A stretch of DNA of 64,000 bases from Streptomyces sp. Alt3 (GTDB lineage: Bacteria > Actinomycetota > Actinomycetes > Streptomycetales > Streptomycetaceae). Within the stretch, counting starts at the first letter, position 1. Every line of letters begins with the position of its first letter. This document shows positions 8,214-16,728 of the stretch, piece after piece. The DNA is taken from positions 6,634,001-6,698,000 of the forward strand of contig NZ_CP120983.1 of assembly GCF_030719215.1 (NCBI RefSeq), read 5' to 3'. The notes beneath the pieces are model-generated. The model was not told where the DNA came from. It saw nothing but the letters and a program-made list of their open reading frames with translations, and did no database searches. Made by a program: the position numbers and the translations under genes.

Positions 8214-9377
8214 TCAACCGTGCGTGGAGGAGGGGGTTCCGTCCTGCGGAGCCCCCTTCCCTTGCGTCGTCGTGGTGTCCGCCGGCACCTGCGCGGGCGA
8301 GCTCGCCGACCAGGTCGTCAGGGCCGCCGTGCCGCCGCTCCTGTCGTCCGGGTCGTCGTCGCCCGCCAGTGCCCATACGAGACCTCCGGCGACGAGCAGT
8401 GTGACCACCGCCGCCACGGCCACCAGGACGCCCGTGCGGCGCGTGGTCCCGGTGGGTTCCGGCAGATCCGCGGCCGCCCCGCCACCGCCGCCCGTCGCAT
8501 CGGTAACGCCCGCCGGCAGGGGGGAGGGTGGGGCGGCCGGCGATCCGGTGCCGCCCGCGGCCAGGATCCGCAGCCGACGTTCCGCCTCCCCGGCGGTGAG
8601 CCGTTCGGCAGGATCCTTGCGCAGCAGACCCTCGATGACCGGCCCGAGCGCACCGGCCCGTTCGGGAGGCGGCGGCTCCTCCTCACCCACCGCGCGCAAG
8701 GTGCCCGCCGGAGTGCTCCGGCCGAAGGGCGACCGGCCTTCGGCCGCGACGTACAGAAGCACTCCGAGCGACCAGAGGTCGGATTCCGGCCCCGGCGTGC
8801 GCCCCAGCGCGCGCTCGGGCGCCACATGGTCCGGTGAGCTGACCGGCTCACCCGCCAGGGTGAGTTCCGGCGTCCCGCGGTCCGCGGTGATGCCGAAGTC
8901 CTTCAGCATGACCCGGCCGTCGTTGGCCAGCAGTACGTTCCCCGGTTTCACGTCGCGGTGCAGCACACCGGCCTCGTGGCCGCCGCGCAGCGCAGCGAGC
9001 ACCTCCGCTCCGATCCTGGCCGCACGCCGCGGGGACAGCGGGCCGTCGGCGGCCAGGACGTCGGACAGGGTGAGTCCACGGACCAGCTCCATCACGATCC
9101 AGGGCCGGCCGCCCTGGGTGACCACGTCGTGGACGGTGACGACATTGCGGTGCGTGACGCGCGCCGCCGTGCGGACCTCCCCCTCCAGGCGGGAGTGCAG
9201 CCGCTCGGCCTCGGCGGCGGGCAGGGCCGCGGGGATCCGCACCTCCTTGACGGCCACCTCGCGCCCCAGCACCTCGTCACGGGCACGCCACACGGTGCCC
9301 GCCCCGCCTTCGCCCAGCGGGTCCAGGAGGCGGTAACGATCCGCGATCACACGTCCGGTGTCCGGGGCTTCGCTCAT
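8214..9377 (-). CDS. Membrane-anchored Ser/Thr protein kinase
   Basis: The 387-residue protein starts with a Hanks-type kinase: glycine loop LGEGGAGTVW (21-30), Lys44 in VAVKEV, HRDVKPGN (140-147, catalytic Asp142), DFG at 160-162, and VAPER in the P+1 region. A Pro/Gly/Ala-rich linker (about 275-312) leads to one membrane segment (about 315-338) and a short Ser/Thr-rich outside tail of about 50 residues without a PASTA or other sensor domain. It should phosphorylate cytosolic proteins. It stands alone, convergent with the lipase and divergent from the 87-residue gene. Confidence 0.92.
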   Translation of the reverse strand: MSEAPDTGRVIADRYRLLDPLGEGGAGTVWRARDEVLGREVAVKEVRIPAALPAAEAERLHSRLEGEVRTAARVTHRNVVTVHDVVTQGGRPWIVMELVRGLTLSDVLAADGPLSPRRAARIGAEVLAALRGGHEAGVLHRDVKPGNVLLANDGRVMLKDFGITADRGTPELTLAGEPVSSPDHVAPERALGRTPGPESDLWSLGVLLYVAAEGRSPFGRSTPAGTLRAVGEEEPPPPERAGALGPVIEGLLRKDPAERLTAGEAERRLRILAAGGTGSPAAPPSPLPAGVTDATGGGGGAAADLPEPTGTTRRTGVLVAVAAVVTLLVAGGLVWALAGDDDPDDRSGGTAALTTWSASSPAQVPADTTTTQGKGAPQDGTPSSTHG

Positions 9378-9585
9378 CGGTGACCCTCCATCAGCAGCGT
9401 TGCGCAGTACGGACGAATCACCTCCAAGCTAACTCAACTCGCCCCGGGGTCGACAGGATCCGGTAACGGGCCGTCAACCCCCGTGTACAGGCGTGCAATC
9501 CTGCGGCCGGGATACACGAGTGTCACTGCGGGACGATAGGGTTAACCTGCCCGGGCCGGGTGCCCTCGTACGGGTGGGGAGTGAC

Positions 9586-9849
9586 ATGGAACAGATAACG
9601 GTGCGCAGCAGGCCGCGTGTGCCTGCGATCACATGTGGGAGCGGTGCGACCAGTTCGCGCCTCGACCGTCATCTCGCGGTGCTGGGCGGTCCTGCCGTTC
9701 CGCAGCGTGAGTCGGCCGAGGCGACGCTGCTGATGCTCGAGCTCACGTCGCGCGACGCCGCGCACACCCGCAGGAGCAGGAGCGCGCGTGTCTCGCTCTT
9801 CGCCCCCCTGCGGCGACTGCGGCGCTCGCTCTTCGGCAGCCGCCGCTGA
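9586..9849 (+). CDS. Small basic protein, 87 residues, unknown
   Basis: The ATG at 9586 follows GGTGGGGA at a suitable distance, and the frame ends at 9849, just before a compact hairpin (9872-9890), so a short transcript is credible. The protein begins MEQITVRSRPRVP, has a middle with alternating hydrophobic residues (LLMLELTSRD), and ends in a strongly basic, amphipathic tail LFAPLRRLRRSLFGSRR that could bind nucleic acid or the membrane surface. I do not recognise the family. The frame is open further upstream, but without a ribosome site. Confidence 0.55.
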   Translation: MEQITVRSRPRVPAITCGSGATSSRLDRHLAVLGGPAVPQRESAEATLLMLELTSRDAAHTRRSRSARVSLFAPLRRLRRSLFGSRR

Positions 9850-9871
9850 CCGACGGCTGTCACGACAGGTC

Positions 9872-9890
9872 CGGCCCTCGCTGAGGGCCG
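9872..9890 (+). terminator. Hairpin after the 87-residue gene
   Basis: CGGCCCTC - GCT - GAGGGCCG is a perfect 8-bp stem with a 3-base loop, 23 bases after the stop codon. It has no T-run, as is common in Streptomyces. Confidence 0.5.
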
Positions 9891-10075
9891 CGTCCACGAT
9901 CACTCCGTTCCGGCGCAGTGCTGCTGTCCGCCCGTCCGTCATCCCCAGGGCGTGGCAGCGTTGCGTCGGTGTGTTCCCCCAGCGCCGGTACGGCACCCAT
10001 CGGCGCCCCGCCCGGCAGTGCGACCGCCGGTACCCGCGTACGGAGGCGGCCACCTTCCCCCCGGCACCCCCCGTC

Positions 10076-11386
10076 TCACAGCAACGCGAACTGCCCCTCG
10101 GGGCCCTCCTCGCGATGGTCCAGCACGGAGGCGGGCCGACGGGCCCAGGCAGGCACGGGAAGTACCCCGGCAGCGCGCAGCCCGTCCCGGGTGAGCGTGT
10201 CCGCCCTCCCGACCGCCTCCCGCAACTCCTCCTGACGGGGACGCAGTCCGGCCAGCAGCGCCAGGACGGTGATCAGCTCCAGGAGTTCCGACGTCCGTTC
10301 CCGCGGCCAGTCCCGCGGCCCCACGGCGGCCAGTCCCTCCGCCGCCGCCGTACGGCGCTCGAACCATAGCTCCAGCACGCGCACACCGCCGACGCGGAAG
10401 TCCCAGGCCGCGGCCGGAACGGGCGAGACCCGCCCCTCGCCGATCACGAGCACCTCCTCCCCGGCGTCGAAGCTGATGCTGTCCGGCCGGGGCCCGATCG
10501 CGGCCCGTACGTACGGCCGCCGGCCGCCGGGCAGGCGTGGACGTTCCCCGCCGCGTGCCCCGCGCAACTGGAGCCGCATCAGCTCCTGCCCGAGTTCCAC
10601 GCCCTGCGCCCAGAGGCCGCCGCCCATGGGCAGCGGGACGAGGGGGCCCGCGGGGGAGGGCCTGGCGGCGGCGAGGATCCAGGCCAGGACGGATTCGGCG
10701 GTGACCGGGGCCCCGTACCGCTCGGACAGGAGGGCGGTCAGTCCCGGTGCGAGATTGGGCTCCTGCCCTCCCGGCCGCCGGTGGAGCGGCCTTGTCCGGC
10801 CCGGCCGCCCCGCAGGTGAGTGACCGTCCGGCAGCAGCGCGGTCGCGGACAGGCACGGACCGTCGTCCTGGGGCACGTATCCGTGCTCGACGGCGAAGAT
10901 CTGGTGTCCGTCGGCGACGCGCCACAGCTCGGGGCGGGCCGCGTCGAGCAGCCGGTGGTCGGGAATCAGCCACTGCTTGTCGAAGGGGCCGTGCAGGATC
11001 CGTACGGGTTCCGGGTAGGGGCCCGGGTCACGGGCGAACGCGCCGGTCCCGGTGGCCGTGCCCGGAAGCGCCGCGGCCGGGGACAGTGGAGTACGGGAGC
11101 GGCTGGGCCGGAACAGGCGTTCCTGTTCCGCGCCCTCCGCCCGTGCCAGCAGGTCCCAGCGGGCCCGGAGCGATGAGGCGTCGGGGGCCGTCACCCAGGG
11201 ACGCCCCGTTCTCAGGGGGCGTACCGACCAGGGCATGAGGTCGTCCAGCAGCGGGAGCGCATCGCCCCCGCCGGCTCCGGCCGCCACCCGTGCTGCCACC
11301 GTGCGGTCCTCCCCGTCGCCACGTCCGCCGCCTCCGGCATCGTAACGACCTCTCTGCGACGACCCCTCCGTGACGCCCCTTCGCAC
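10076..11386 (-). CDS. Orphan type ISP restriction/modification specificity-domain protein
   Basis: The 436-residue protein corresponds to the C-terminal target-recognition region of type ISP restriction-modification enzymes as annotated in Streptomyces: MPWSVRPLRTGRPWV, PVRILHGPFDKQWLIPDHRLLDAARPELWRVADG, and GGQEPNLAPGLTALLSERYG. No helicase, nuclease or methylase motif (no DPPY/NPPY-like site) is present, so it cannot be a complete restriction enzyme. The GTG at 11386 lies 11 bases after the stop of the GntR gene, so it may be the third gene of the hmgA unit. The first 50 residues are low-complexity, and a start nearer MPWSV (about residue 51) is possible. Confidence 0.7.
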   Translation of the reverse strand: MRRGVTEGSSQRGRYDAGGGGRGDGEDRTVAARVAAGAGGGDALPLLDDLMPWSVRPLRTGRPWVTAPDASSLRARWDLLARAEGAEQERLFRPSRSRTPLSPAAALPGTATGTGAFARDPGPYPEPVRILHGPFDKQWLIPDHRLLDAARPELWRVADGHQIFAVEHGYVPQDDGPCLSATALLPDGHSPAGRPGRTRPLHRRPGGQEPNLAPGLTALLSERYGAPVTAESVLAWILAAARPSPAGPLVPLPMGGGLWAQGVELGQELMRLQLRGARGGERPRLPGGRRPYVRAAIGPRPDSISFDAGEEVLVIGEGRVSPVPAAAWDFRVGGVRVLELWFERRTAAAEGLAAVGPRDWPRERTSELLELITVLALLAGLRPRQEELREAVGRADTLTRDGLRAAGVLPVPAWARRPASVLDHREEGPEGQFALL

Positions 11387-11397
11387 CGGTCCCCGCG

Positions 11398-12180
11398 TCA
11401 GTGCGCGTCCACGGTCACCGAGAAGGAGAAGCGGTCCCCGCGGTAGCGGATGCGCGCCACGTCCACCACCGAGCCGTCCTCGTCGTACGTCACCCCGGTG
11501 TAGTGCAGGATCGGGCTGAGCAGCGGGACCTGGAGCAGCTCGGCGGTGGCGGGGTCGGCGAGGCGCGCCTCGACGGTGTCCGTGATCCGGGAGATGCGTA
11601 CGCCGACGACGTCACGCAGCACCTTGGTCATGGGCCACCGCTCCAGATCGGTCACGTCGAGCCGGGCGGCGGTCTCCGGGCGCAGCGCGTTCTCCGCCCA
11701 GTTGGTGGGCTCGCCCGTCCCCTCGTCGCGGCGCAGCCGCCGGTAGCTGACCACCTCCGGGCAGTCGGGGAAGAACTCCGCGAGATCGCCGGGGACGGGT
11801 GTCCGGCCGTGGCCGAGCACGGTCGTGAGCTCGCCCGACTGCTGGGCGACGATCGTGTCGATCGATCCCAGCAGCCGGACCGGTGACACCCGCCGTGCAC
11901 GCGGCTCGATGAACGTGCCGCGCCGCCGGTGTCTGCTGATCAGCCCCTCGCTCTCCAGCTCCTTGAGGGCCTGGCGCATGGTGAGCACGCTGACGCCGTA
12001 GTGCGCGGCGAGCTGTTCCTCGGTGGGCAGACGGGCCGAGGCGTCCTGGGGGCGGCCCAGTATGGACGCCCGCAGGGACTGCGAGACCTGGTACCAGAGG
12101 GGCAGCTTCCGGTTCAGCACCAGGGAGTCGGGGGCGAATCCGGGCCGGCTCGCCTCGTTCACCTGATTCATCCGGTTCAC
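11398..12180 (-). CDS. GntR-family regulator with UTRA domain (HutC subfamily)
   Basis: The 260-residue protein has an N-terminal winged helix (PLWYQVSQSLRASI...LPTEEQLAAHYGVSVLTMRQALKELESEGLI, about 28-85) and a C-terminal UTRA ligand domain (about 105-255). It lies 34 bases downstream of hmgA on the same strand, so it is probably co-transcribed and a candidate feedback regulator of homogentisate or tyrosine catabolism. UTRA domains bind small ligands such as sugars, amino acids and their derivatives; the effector is not evident. Confidence 0.85.
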   Translation of the reverse strand: MNRMNQVNEASRPGFAPDSLVLNRKLPLWYQVSQSLRASILGRPQDASARLPTEEQLAAHYGVSVLTMRQALKELESEGLISRHRRRGTFIEPRARRVSPVRLLGSIDTIVAQQSGELTTVLGHGRTPVPGDLAEFFPDCPEVVSYRRLRRDEGTGEPTNWAENALRPETAARLDVTDLERWPMTKVLRDVVGVRISRITDTVEARLADPATAELLQVPLLSPILHYTGVTYDEDGSVVDVARIRYRGDRFSFSVTVDAH

Positions 12181-12214
12181 CCGATCTCTCCGAGGAGTGG
12201 CCGGCGGTGCGGTC

Positions 12215-13534
12215 TCACGGCCGGAAGTTGCGGCTCAGACCCTGCCACACGTCGTCGTAGCCGCGCTGCAGATGGTCCGCCCCCGCGGCCTGCGCGGTCG
12301 CGGTGACCGGCCAGCGGGTCTCGAACATGAACGCCAGACCGTCGTCGATCCTCTGCGGCACCAGCTCCGCCGCGCTCGCCCGGTCGAAGGTCTCACGGTC
12401 CGGGCCGTGAGCCGACATCATGTTGTGCAGCGAGCCGCCGCCCGGCACGAACCCACCCGCCTTCGCGTCGTACGCGCCCTCGATCAGGCCCATGTACTCA
12501 CTCATGACGTTGCGGTGGAAGTACGGCGGCCGGAACGTGTCCTCGCCGACCAGCCAGCGCGGGGCGAAGACGACGAAGTCGACGCCCGCGAGCCCCGGGG
12601 TGTCCGACGGCGAGGTCAGCACGGTGAAGATCGACGGGTCGGGGTGGTCGTAGCTGATGGTGCCCATCACGTTGAAGCGGCGCAGGTCGTAGACGTACGG
12701 CGTGTGGTTGCCGTGCCAGGCGACCACGTCGAGCGGTGAGTGGTCGTACGTCGCCGACCAGAGGTTCCCGCAGAACTTGTTGACCACCTCTACCGGGCCC
12801 TCACGGTCCTCGAACGCCGCCACGGGCGCCAGGAAGTCCCGTGCGTTGGCGAGGCCGTTGGCGCCGATGGGCCCCAGGTCGGGCAGGACGAACGGCTGCC
12901 CGTAGTTCTCGCAGACGTAGCCGCGGGCCGTGGTGTCCAGCAGCTCGACGCGGAAGCGAACGCCGCGCGGGACCAGCGCCACATGGCCGGGCTCGGCCCG
13001 GAGCAGGCCCAGTTCGGTGCGGAGCAGGAGGCCGCCGTGCTCGGGGACGATCAGGAGCTCCCCGTCGGAGTCGCCGAACACCCGGTCCGTCATGGAGGTG
13101 TTCGCGCTGTACAGGTGCACGGCCATGCCGGTGCGCTGGGTGGCGTCGCCGTTGCCCCCCAGCGTCCACAGGCCGGCCAGGAAGTCCGTGCCGGGCGCGG
13201 GGTCGGGGAGCGGGTCCCAGCGCAGCCGGTTGGGATCGGGCACCGTCTCGGTGAACGGACCGGTGCGCAGGGTGCCGTTGTCGACCCGGACGAAGGCGGG
13301 ATGGGCGGCCGAGGGGCGGATCCGGTAGAGCCAGGACCGGCGGTTGCGGGCACGGGGCTCGGTGAAGGCCGAGCCGCTGAGCTGTTCCGCGTAGAGCCCG
13401 AGGGGGGCGCGCTGGGGCGAGTTGCGGCCGTGGGGCAGGGCGCCCGGGACGGCCTCGGAACTGTGCTCGTTGCCGAAGCCGGACATGTGGCCGAGGTTCT
13501 CCGCCGCTTTTCTCGCCTGCTCGATGCCGCTCAT
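12215..13534 (-). CDS. hmgA: Homogentisate 1,2-dioxygenase
   Basis: The 439-residue protein, the usual length for the family, starts MSGIEQARKAAENLGHMSGFGNEHSSEAVPGALP, whose GFGNEHSSEA stretch is diagnostic. The iron site is present in YFHRNVMSEYMGLIEG (His and Glu ligands) and SLHNMMSAHGPD (second His). It opens the ring of homogentisate to maleylacetoacetate in tyrosine and phenylalanine breakdown. ATG 13534 has GGGAG upstream; extension of the frame past it is not supported. It is first in an operon with the GntR gene. A dyad between it and the divergent TetR gene is the likely control site. Confidence 0.97.
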   Translation of the reverse strand: MSGIEQARKAAENLGHMSGFGNEHSSEAVPGALPHGRNSPQRAPLGLYAEQLSGSAFTEPRARNRRSWLYRIRPSAAHPAFVRVDNGTLRTGPFTETVPDPNRLRWDPLPDPAPGTDFLAGLWTLGGNGDATQRTGMAVHLYSANTSMTDRVFGDSDGELLIVPEHGGLLLRTELGLLRAEPGHVALVPRGVRFRVELLDTTARGYVCENYGQPFVLPDLGPIGANGLANARDFLAPVAAFEDREGPVEVVNKFCGNLWSATYDHSPLDVVAWHGNHTPYVYDLRRFNVMGTISYDHPDPSIFTVLTSPSDTPGLAGVDFVVFAPRWLVGEDTFRPPYFHRNVMSEYMGLIEGAYDAKAGGFVPGGGSLHNMMSAHGPDRETFDRASAAELVPQRIDDGLAFMFETRWPVTATAQAAGADHLQRGYDDVWQGLSRNFRP

Positions 13535-13578
13535 CACGCGCTCCCGTCGGAAGGGGGACCCTGTGGATCCCTGACGAG

Positions 13579-13604
13579 GAATCCTATGGATCACCGTAGG
13601 AATC
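13579..13604. promoter_or_regulatory. Operator-like dyad between hmgA and tetR
   Basis: Two 11-base arms, GAATCCTATGG and the complement of CCGTAGGAATC, flank ATCA. Nine of 11 positions pair, and the inner seven have one mismatch. It lies 45 bases from the hmgA start and 41 from the TetR start, the usual place for a TetR dimer site controlling both directions. Confidence 0.65.
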
Positions 13605-13644
13605 GAAACGGGGCCCGTCAACGGCATACGGGCATCATGGAGCC

Positions 13645-14274
13645 GTGTCCCACGCTCATACGAACCTCCGGCGCGTCCCCGTGCAGCAGCGCAGCGCCGA
13701 CCGCCTCGCCCGCATCCTCGACGCCGGAGCCGCGCTGCTCGACGAGGCCGGCTACGAGCAGCTCTCGACCCGGGCGGTGGCCGACCGGGCCGGTGTCCCC
13801 ATCGGTTCCGTCTACCGCTTCTTCCCCAACAAGAGGGCGCTCGTCGACGCCCTGGCCGAGCGCAACCTGGAGGTCTACGCGGGGCGGGTCGTCGCCCGGC
13901 TCGAGGCGATCCCGGAGCGTGAGTGGCGTGCGGCCATCGACGCCGTGCTCGACGAGTACCTGGCGATGAAGCGCTCCGTCCCCGGCTTCGCGCTCGTCGA
14001 CTTCGGCCCTCCCGTACCCACCGCGGGTCCGCTGGACGAGGAGGTCAACCGGCGCGTGGCGGGGCGGCTGACGGAACTGCTCTCCGGCCATCTCGGCCGG
14101 GGGCGCGACGGGGCGGCCGACGACGCCGCACTCCTGCGCACGGTCCTCGTCTGTGTGCAGGCCGCCGACGCCCTCCTCCAACTCGCCTTCCGGGCGGACC
14201 CGGTGGGCGACCCGGACCTGATAGCGGAGACCAGGATCCTGCTCCGGGCCTACCTCGCGGGAGTTCTCGGATAG
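13645..14274 (+). CDS. TetR-family regulator divergent from hmgA
   Basis: The 209-residue protein has a TetR DNA-binding domain (RLARILDAGAALLDEAGYEQLSTRAVADRAGVPIGSVYRFFPNKRALVDAL, about 20-68) and a variable ligand domain. The GTG start at 13645 has a GGAG 5-8 bases upstream. Its position, back to back with hmgA with a single dyad between, suggests it represses itself and hmgA. The ligand may be an aromatic catabolite, by context only. Confidence 0.88.
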   Translation: MSHAHTNLRRVPVQQRSADRLARILDAGAALLDEAGYEQLSTRAVADRAGVPIGSVYRFFPNKRALVDALAERNLEVYAGRVVARLEAIPEREWRAAIDAVLDEYLAMKRSVPGFALVDFGPPVPTAGPLDEEVNRRVAGRLTELLSGHLGRGRDGAADDAALLRTVLVCVQAADALLQLAFRADPVGDPDLIAETRILLRAYLAGVLG

Positions 14275-14327
14275 CGGGCGGGTGGGCGGCGGCACAACGG
14301 GTGGCTCCAGGCCCTCGCCCCCATCCG

Positions 14328-14341
14328 TACCGGTCGGTATG
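14328..14341. promoter_or_regulatory. TetR-type palindrome upstream of the molybdoenzyme gene
   Basis: TACCG-GT-CGGTA is a perfect palindrome. Read on the minus strand the site gives CATACCGACCGGT, matching the CATACCGACYGGT core found before the SDR and APH genes at 35537 and 42574. It lies 86 bases before the molybdopterin oxidoreductase start. Confidence 0.45.
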
Positions 14342-14426
14342 CTCGGTCCGCCGGGTGCCGCGCCCGCCGGACGCGCCGCGGGACGCCGGATCACGCCCGC
14401 GCGCCACCGCCGCCCCGGGAGGGCCC

Positions 14427-16607
14427 ATGTCCCACGATTCCCGCACCGCTCTGCGGATCTGCCCGCTCTGCGAGGCCACCTGCGGACTCACCCTCACCAT
14501 CGAGGGAACGGCGGTCACCGGCGCCCGCGGTGACCGCGACGACGTCTTCAGCCAGGGCTTCGTCTGCCCCAAGGGCGCCTCCTTCGGGGGCCTGGACGCC
14601 GATCCCGACCGGCTGCGCACCCCGCTCGTCCGCACGGACGGCGTCCTGCGCGAGGCGACCTGGGGCGAGGCCTTCGACGCCGTCGCCGCGAGGATCCCCG
14701 CCCTGACCGCGGAACACGGCGAACAGGCCGTCGGTGTCTACCTCGGCAACCCCAACGTGCACACGATGGCAGGCGGGCTCTATCCGCCCCTGCTGCTGTC
14801 CGCGCTCGGCACCCGCAACGTCTTCACGGCCAGCACCCTGGACCAGATGCCCAAGCACGTCTCCAGCGGTCTGCTCTTCGGGGACGCCCAGGCCATACCC
14901 GTACCCGACCTGGACCGCACCGCCCACCTGCTGCTGATCGGCGCCAACCCGCTGGAGTCCAACGGCAGCCTGTGCACCGCCCCCGACTTCCCGGGCAGAC
15001 TCAAGGCGCTGCGCAGGCGCGGCGGAACCCTCACCGTCATCGACCCGCGCCGGACCCGCACCGCGCGCCTCGCCGACCGGCACGCCGCGATCCGCCCCGG
15101 CACCGACGCCCTCCTGCTCGCCGCGCTCACCCAGGTCCTCGTCGAGGAGAAGCTCACCGACCCCGGCGCGCTCGCCGAGCACCTCGAAGGCTACGACGAA
15201 CTGACAGAAGCCATCGCGGACTTCACCCCCGAAGCCGTGGCGGAGGCCTGCGACCTGGACGCTCCGACCATCCGGGAGATCGCCCGCGAACTGGCCGCGG
15301 CGCCCGCCGCCGCCGTCTACGGGCGCATCGGGAGCTGCACCGTCGAGCACGGCACCCTGGCCAGCTGGCTCGTCGACGTGCTCAACATCCTCACGGGCAA
15401 CCTCGACCGCCCCGGCGGCGCCCTCTTCCCCCTCTCCGCCACCGCCCGAGCCCCTCGCGCTGCCGCGCCCGGCAAGGGCTTCTCCCTCGGCCGCTGGACC
15501 AGCCGGGTCTCCGGACACCCCGAGGCCAAGGGTGAACTGCCCGTCAGCGCCCTCGCCGAGGAGATCGAGACGCCGGGGGAGGGCCGGATCCGGGCCCTGA
15601 TCGTCATCGCGGGCAACCCGGTGCTGTCCGCCCCTGACGGCGACCGCCTCGACCGGGCACTCGCCGACGGCCTCGACTTCATGGTCAGCGTCGATCCGTA
15701 CCTCAACGAGACCTCCCGGCACGCCGATGTCGTCCTGCCCCCGCCGCCTCCCTCGCAGGGCGCCCACTTCGACTTCGCGCTCAACTCCCTGGCGGTGCGC
15801 AACCAGGTGCGCTACAGCCGCCCCGCCGTCCCGCTGGAGGACGGCCGGATGGACGAGGGTGAGATCCTCGCCAGGCTCGTCCTCGCCGTCGGCGGCATGC
15901 ACGGCGCGCCGCCCGAGGCCGTCGACGATCTGGCCATCGGCGCCGCGCTGGCCAGGGCGGGAGCCCCCGAGGCGCTCGCCGGTGAACTGACCGGCCGCAC
16001 CGGTGCCGAACGGCGGCTCGACCTGATGCTGCGCCTCGGCCCGTACGACCTCACGCTGGAGCAGCTCCTCGCGCATCCGCACGGGATCGATCTCGGCCCG
16101 CTGAAGCCGCGCCTCCCGCAGGTGCTCAGGACCCGCAGCGGACGCATCGAGCTGTTCCCCGCGCCGATCGCCGCCGACCTGCCCCGGCTGCGTGCCGCCC
16201 TCGGCGCGCGGCCCGCCGGGCTCGTACTCGTCGGCCGCCGCCATCTGCGGTCCAACAACAGCTGGATGCACAACGTCGCGTCGCTGCGCGGCGGCACGAA
16301 CGTCTGCACCCTGCAGATCCACCCCGACGACGCGGCCCGGATCGGGCTCCGTGAGGGTGACACCGCCCGGATCACCGCGGCGGGCGGCGAGGTGGAGGCG
16401 TCGGCGGAGATCACCGACTCGGTGCGGACCGGAGTCGTGAGCCTTCCGCACGGCTGGGGGCACAGCCGTCCGGGCACCCGCATGTCGGTGGCCGGAGCGG
16501 AGCCGGGTGTCAACGTGAACCAGCTCCTGGACGGCACGCTCCTGGACCCGCTGTCGGGCACCGCTGTACTCAACGCCGTCCCCGTCGCCGTAACACCAAG
16601 TCGTTGA
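14427..16607 (+). CDS. Molybdopterin oxidoreductase (Fe4S4, formate-dehydrogenase/nitrate-reductase superfamily)
   Basis: The 726-residue protein begins with an Fe4S4 site Cys12-x2-Cys15-x3-Cys19-x27-Cys47 (CPLCEATC...CPKG). The Mo-bis-PGD domains follow: GNPNVHTMAGG, GANPLESNGS, VIDPRRTRTARLADRHAAIRPGTDALLLAAL, then a C-terminal dinucleotide-binding domain (LRSNNSWMHNVASLRGG...LQIHPDDAARIGLREGD). No signal peptide or Tat motif, so it is cytosolic. The residue aligned with the Mo ligand is not obvious, and no electron-transfer partner is adjacent. The substrate is unknown. ATG 14427 lies after GGGAGGGCCC. Confidence 0.88.
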   Translation: MSHDSRTALRICPLCEATCGLTLTIEGTAVTGARGDRDDVFSQGFVCPKGASFGGLDADPDRLRTPLVRTDGVLREATWGEAFDAVAARIPALTAEHGEQAVGVYLGNPNVHTMAGGLYPPLLLSALGTRNVFTASTLDQMPKHVSSGLLFGDAQAIPVPDLDRTAHLLLIGANPLESNGSLCTAPDFPGRLKALRRRGGTLTVIDPRRTRTARLADRHAAIRPGTDALLLAALTQVLVEEKLTDPGALAEHLEGYDELTEAIADFTPEAVAEACDLDAPTIREIARELAAAPAAAVYGRIGSCTVEHGTLASWLVDVLNILTGNLDRPGGALFPLSATARAPRAAAPGKGFSLGRWTSRVSGHPEAKGELPVSALAEEIETPGEGRIRALIVIAGNPVLSAPDGDRLDRALADGLDFMVSVDPYLNETSRHADVVLPPPPPSQGAHFDFALNSLAVRNQVRYSRPAVPLEDGRMDEGEILARLVLAVGGMHGAPPEAVDDLAIGAALARAGAPEALAGELTGRTGAERRLDLMLRLGPYDLTLEQLLAHPHGIDLGPLKPRLPQVLRTRSGRIELFPAPIAADLPRLRAALGARPAGLVLVGRRHLRSNNSWMHNVASLRGGTNVCTLQIHPDDAARIGLREGDTARITAAGGEVEASAEITDSVRTGVVSLPHGWGHSRPGTRMSVAGAEPGVNVNQLLDGTLLDPLSGTAVLNAVPVAVTPSR

Positions 16608-16635
16608 CCTGGGGTTTTGCTCGTATTGCTCACAC

Positions 16636-16652
16636 GTCAACATCTTGTTAAC
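16636..16652. promoter_or_regulatory. Dyad upstream of the citrate transporter
   Basis: GTCAACA-TCT-TGTTAAC is a near-perfect inverted repeat (six of seven pairs) about 77 bases before the CitMHS start. It may be a regulator site or overlap the promoter. Confidence 0.45.
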
Positions 16653-16700
16653 GCCGCAGAAGGGCCCCTAACGTCACTCGGACCGCCGGCACCGGTGAGA

Positions 16701-16714
16701 GTTCAAAGGTGAAC
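16701..16714. promoter_or_regulatory. Second dyad in the citrate-transporter leader
   Basis: GTTCA-AAGG-TGAAC is a perfect 5-bp-arm palindrome 15 bases before the ATG, overlapping or just upstream of the ribosome-binding region. It could be an operator or a small leader hairpin. Confidence 0.35.
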
Positions 16715-16728
16715 GTTAGGTAGCCCAT

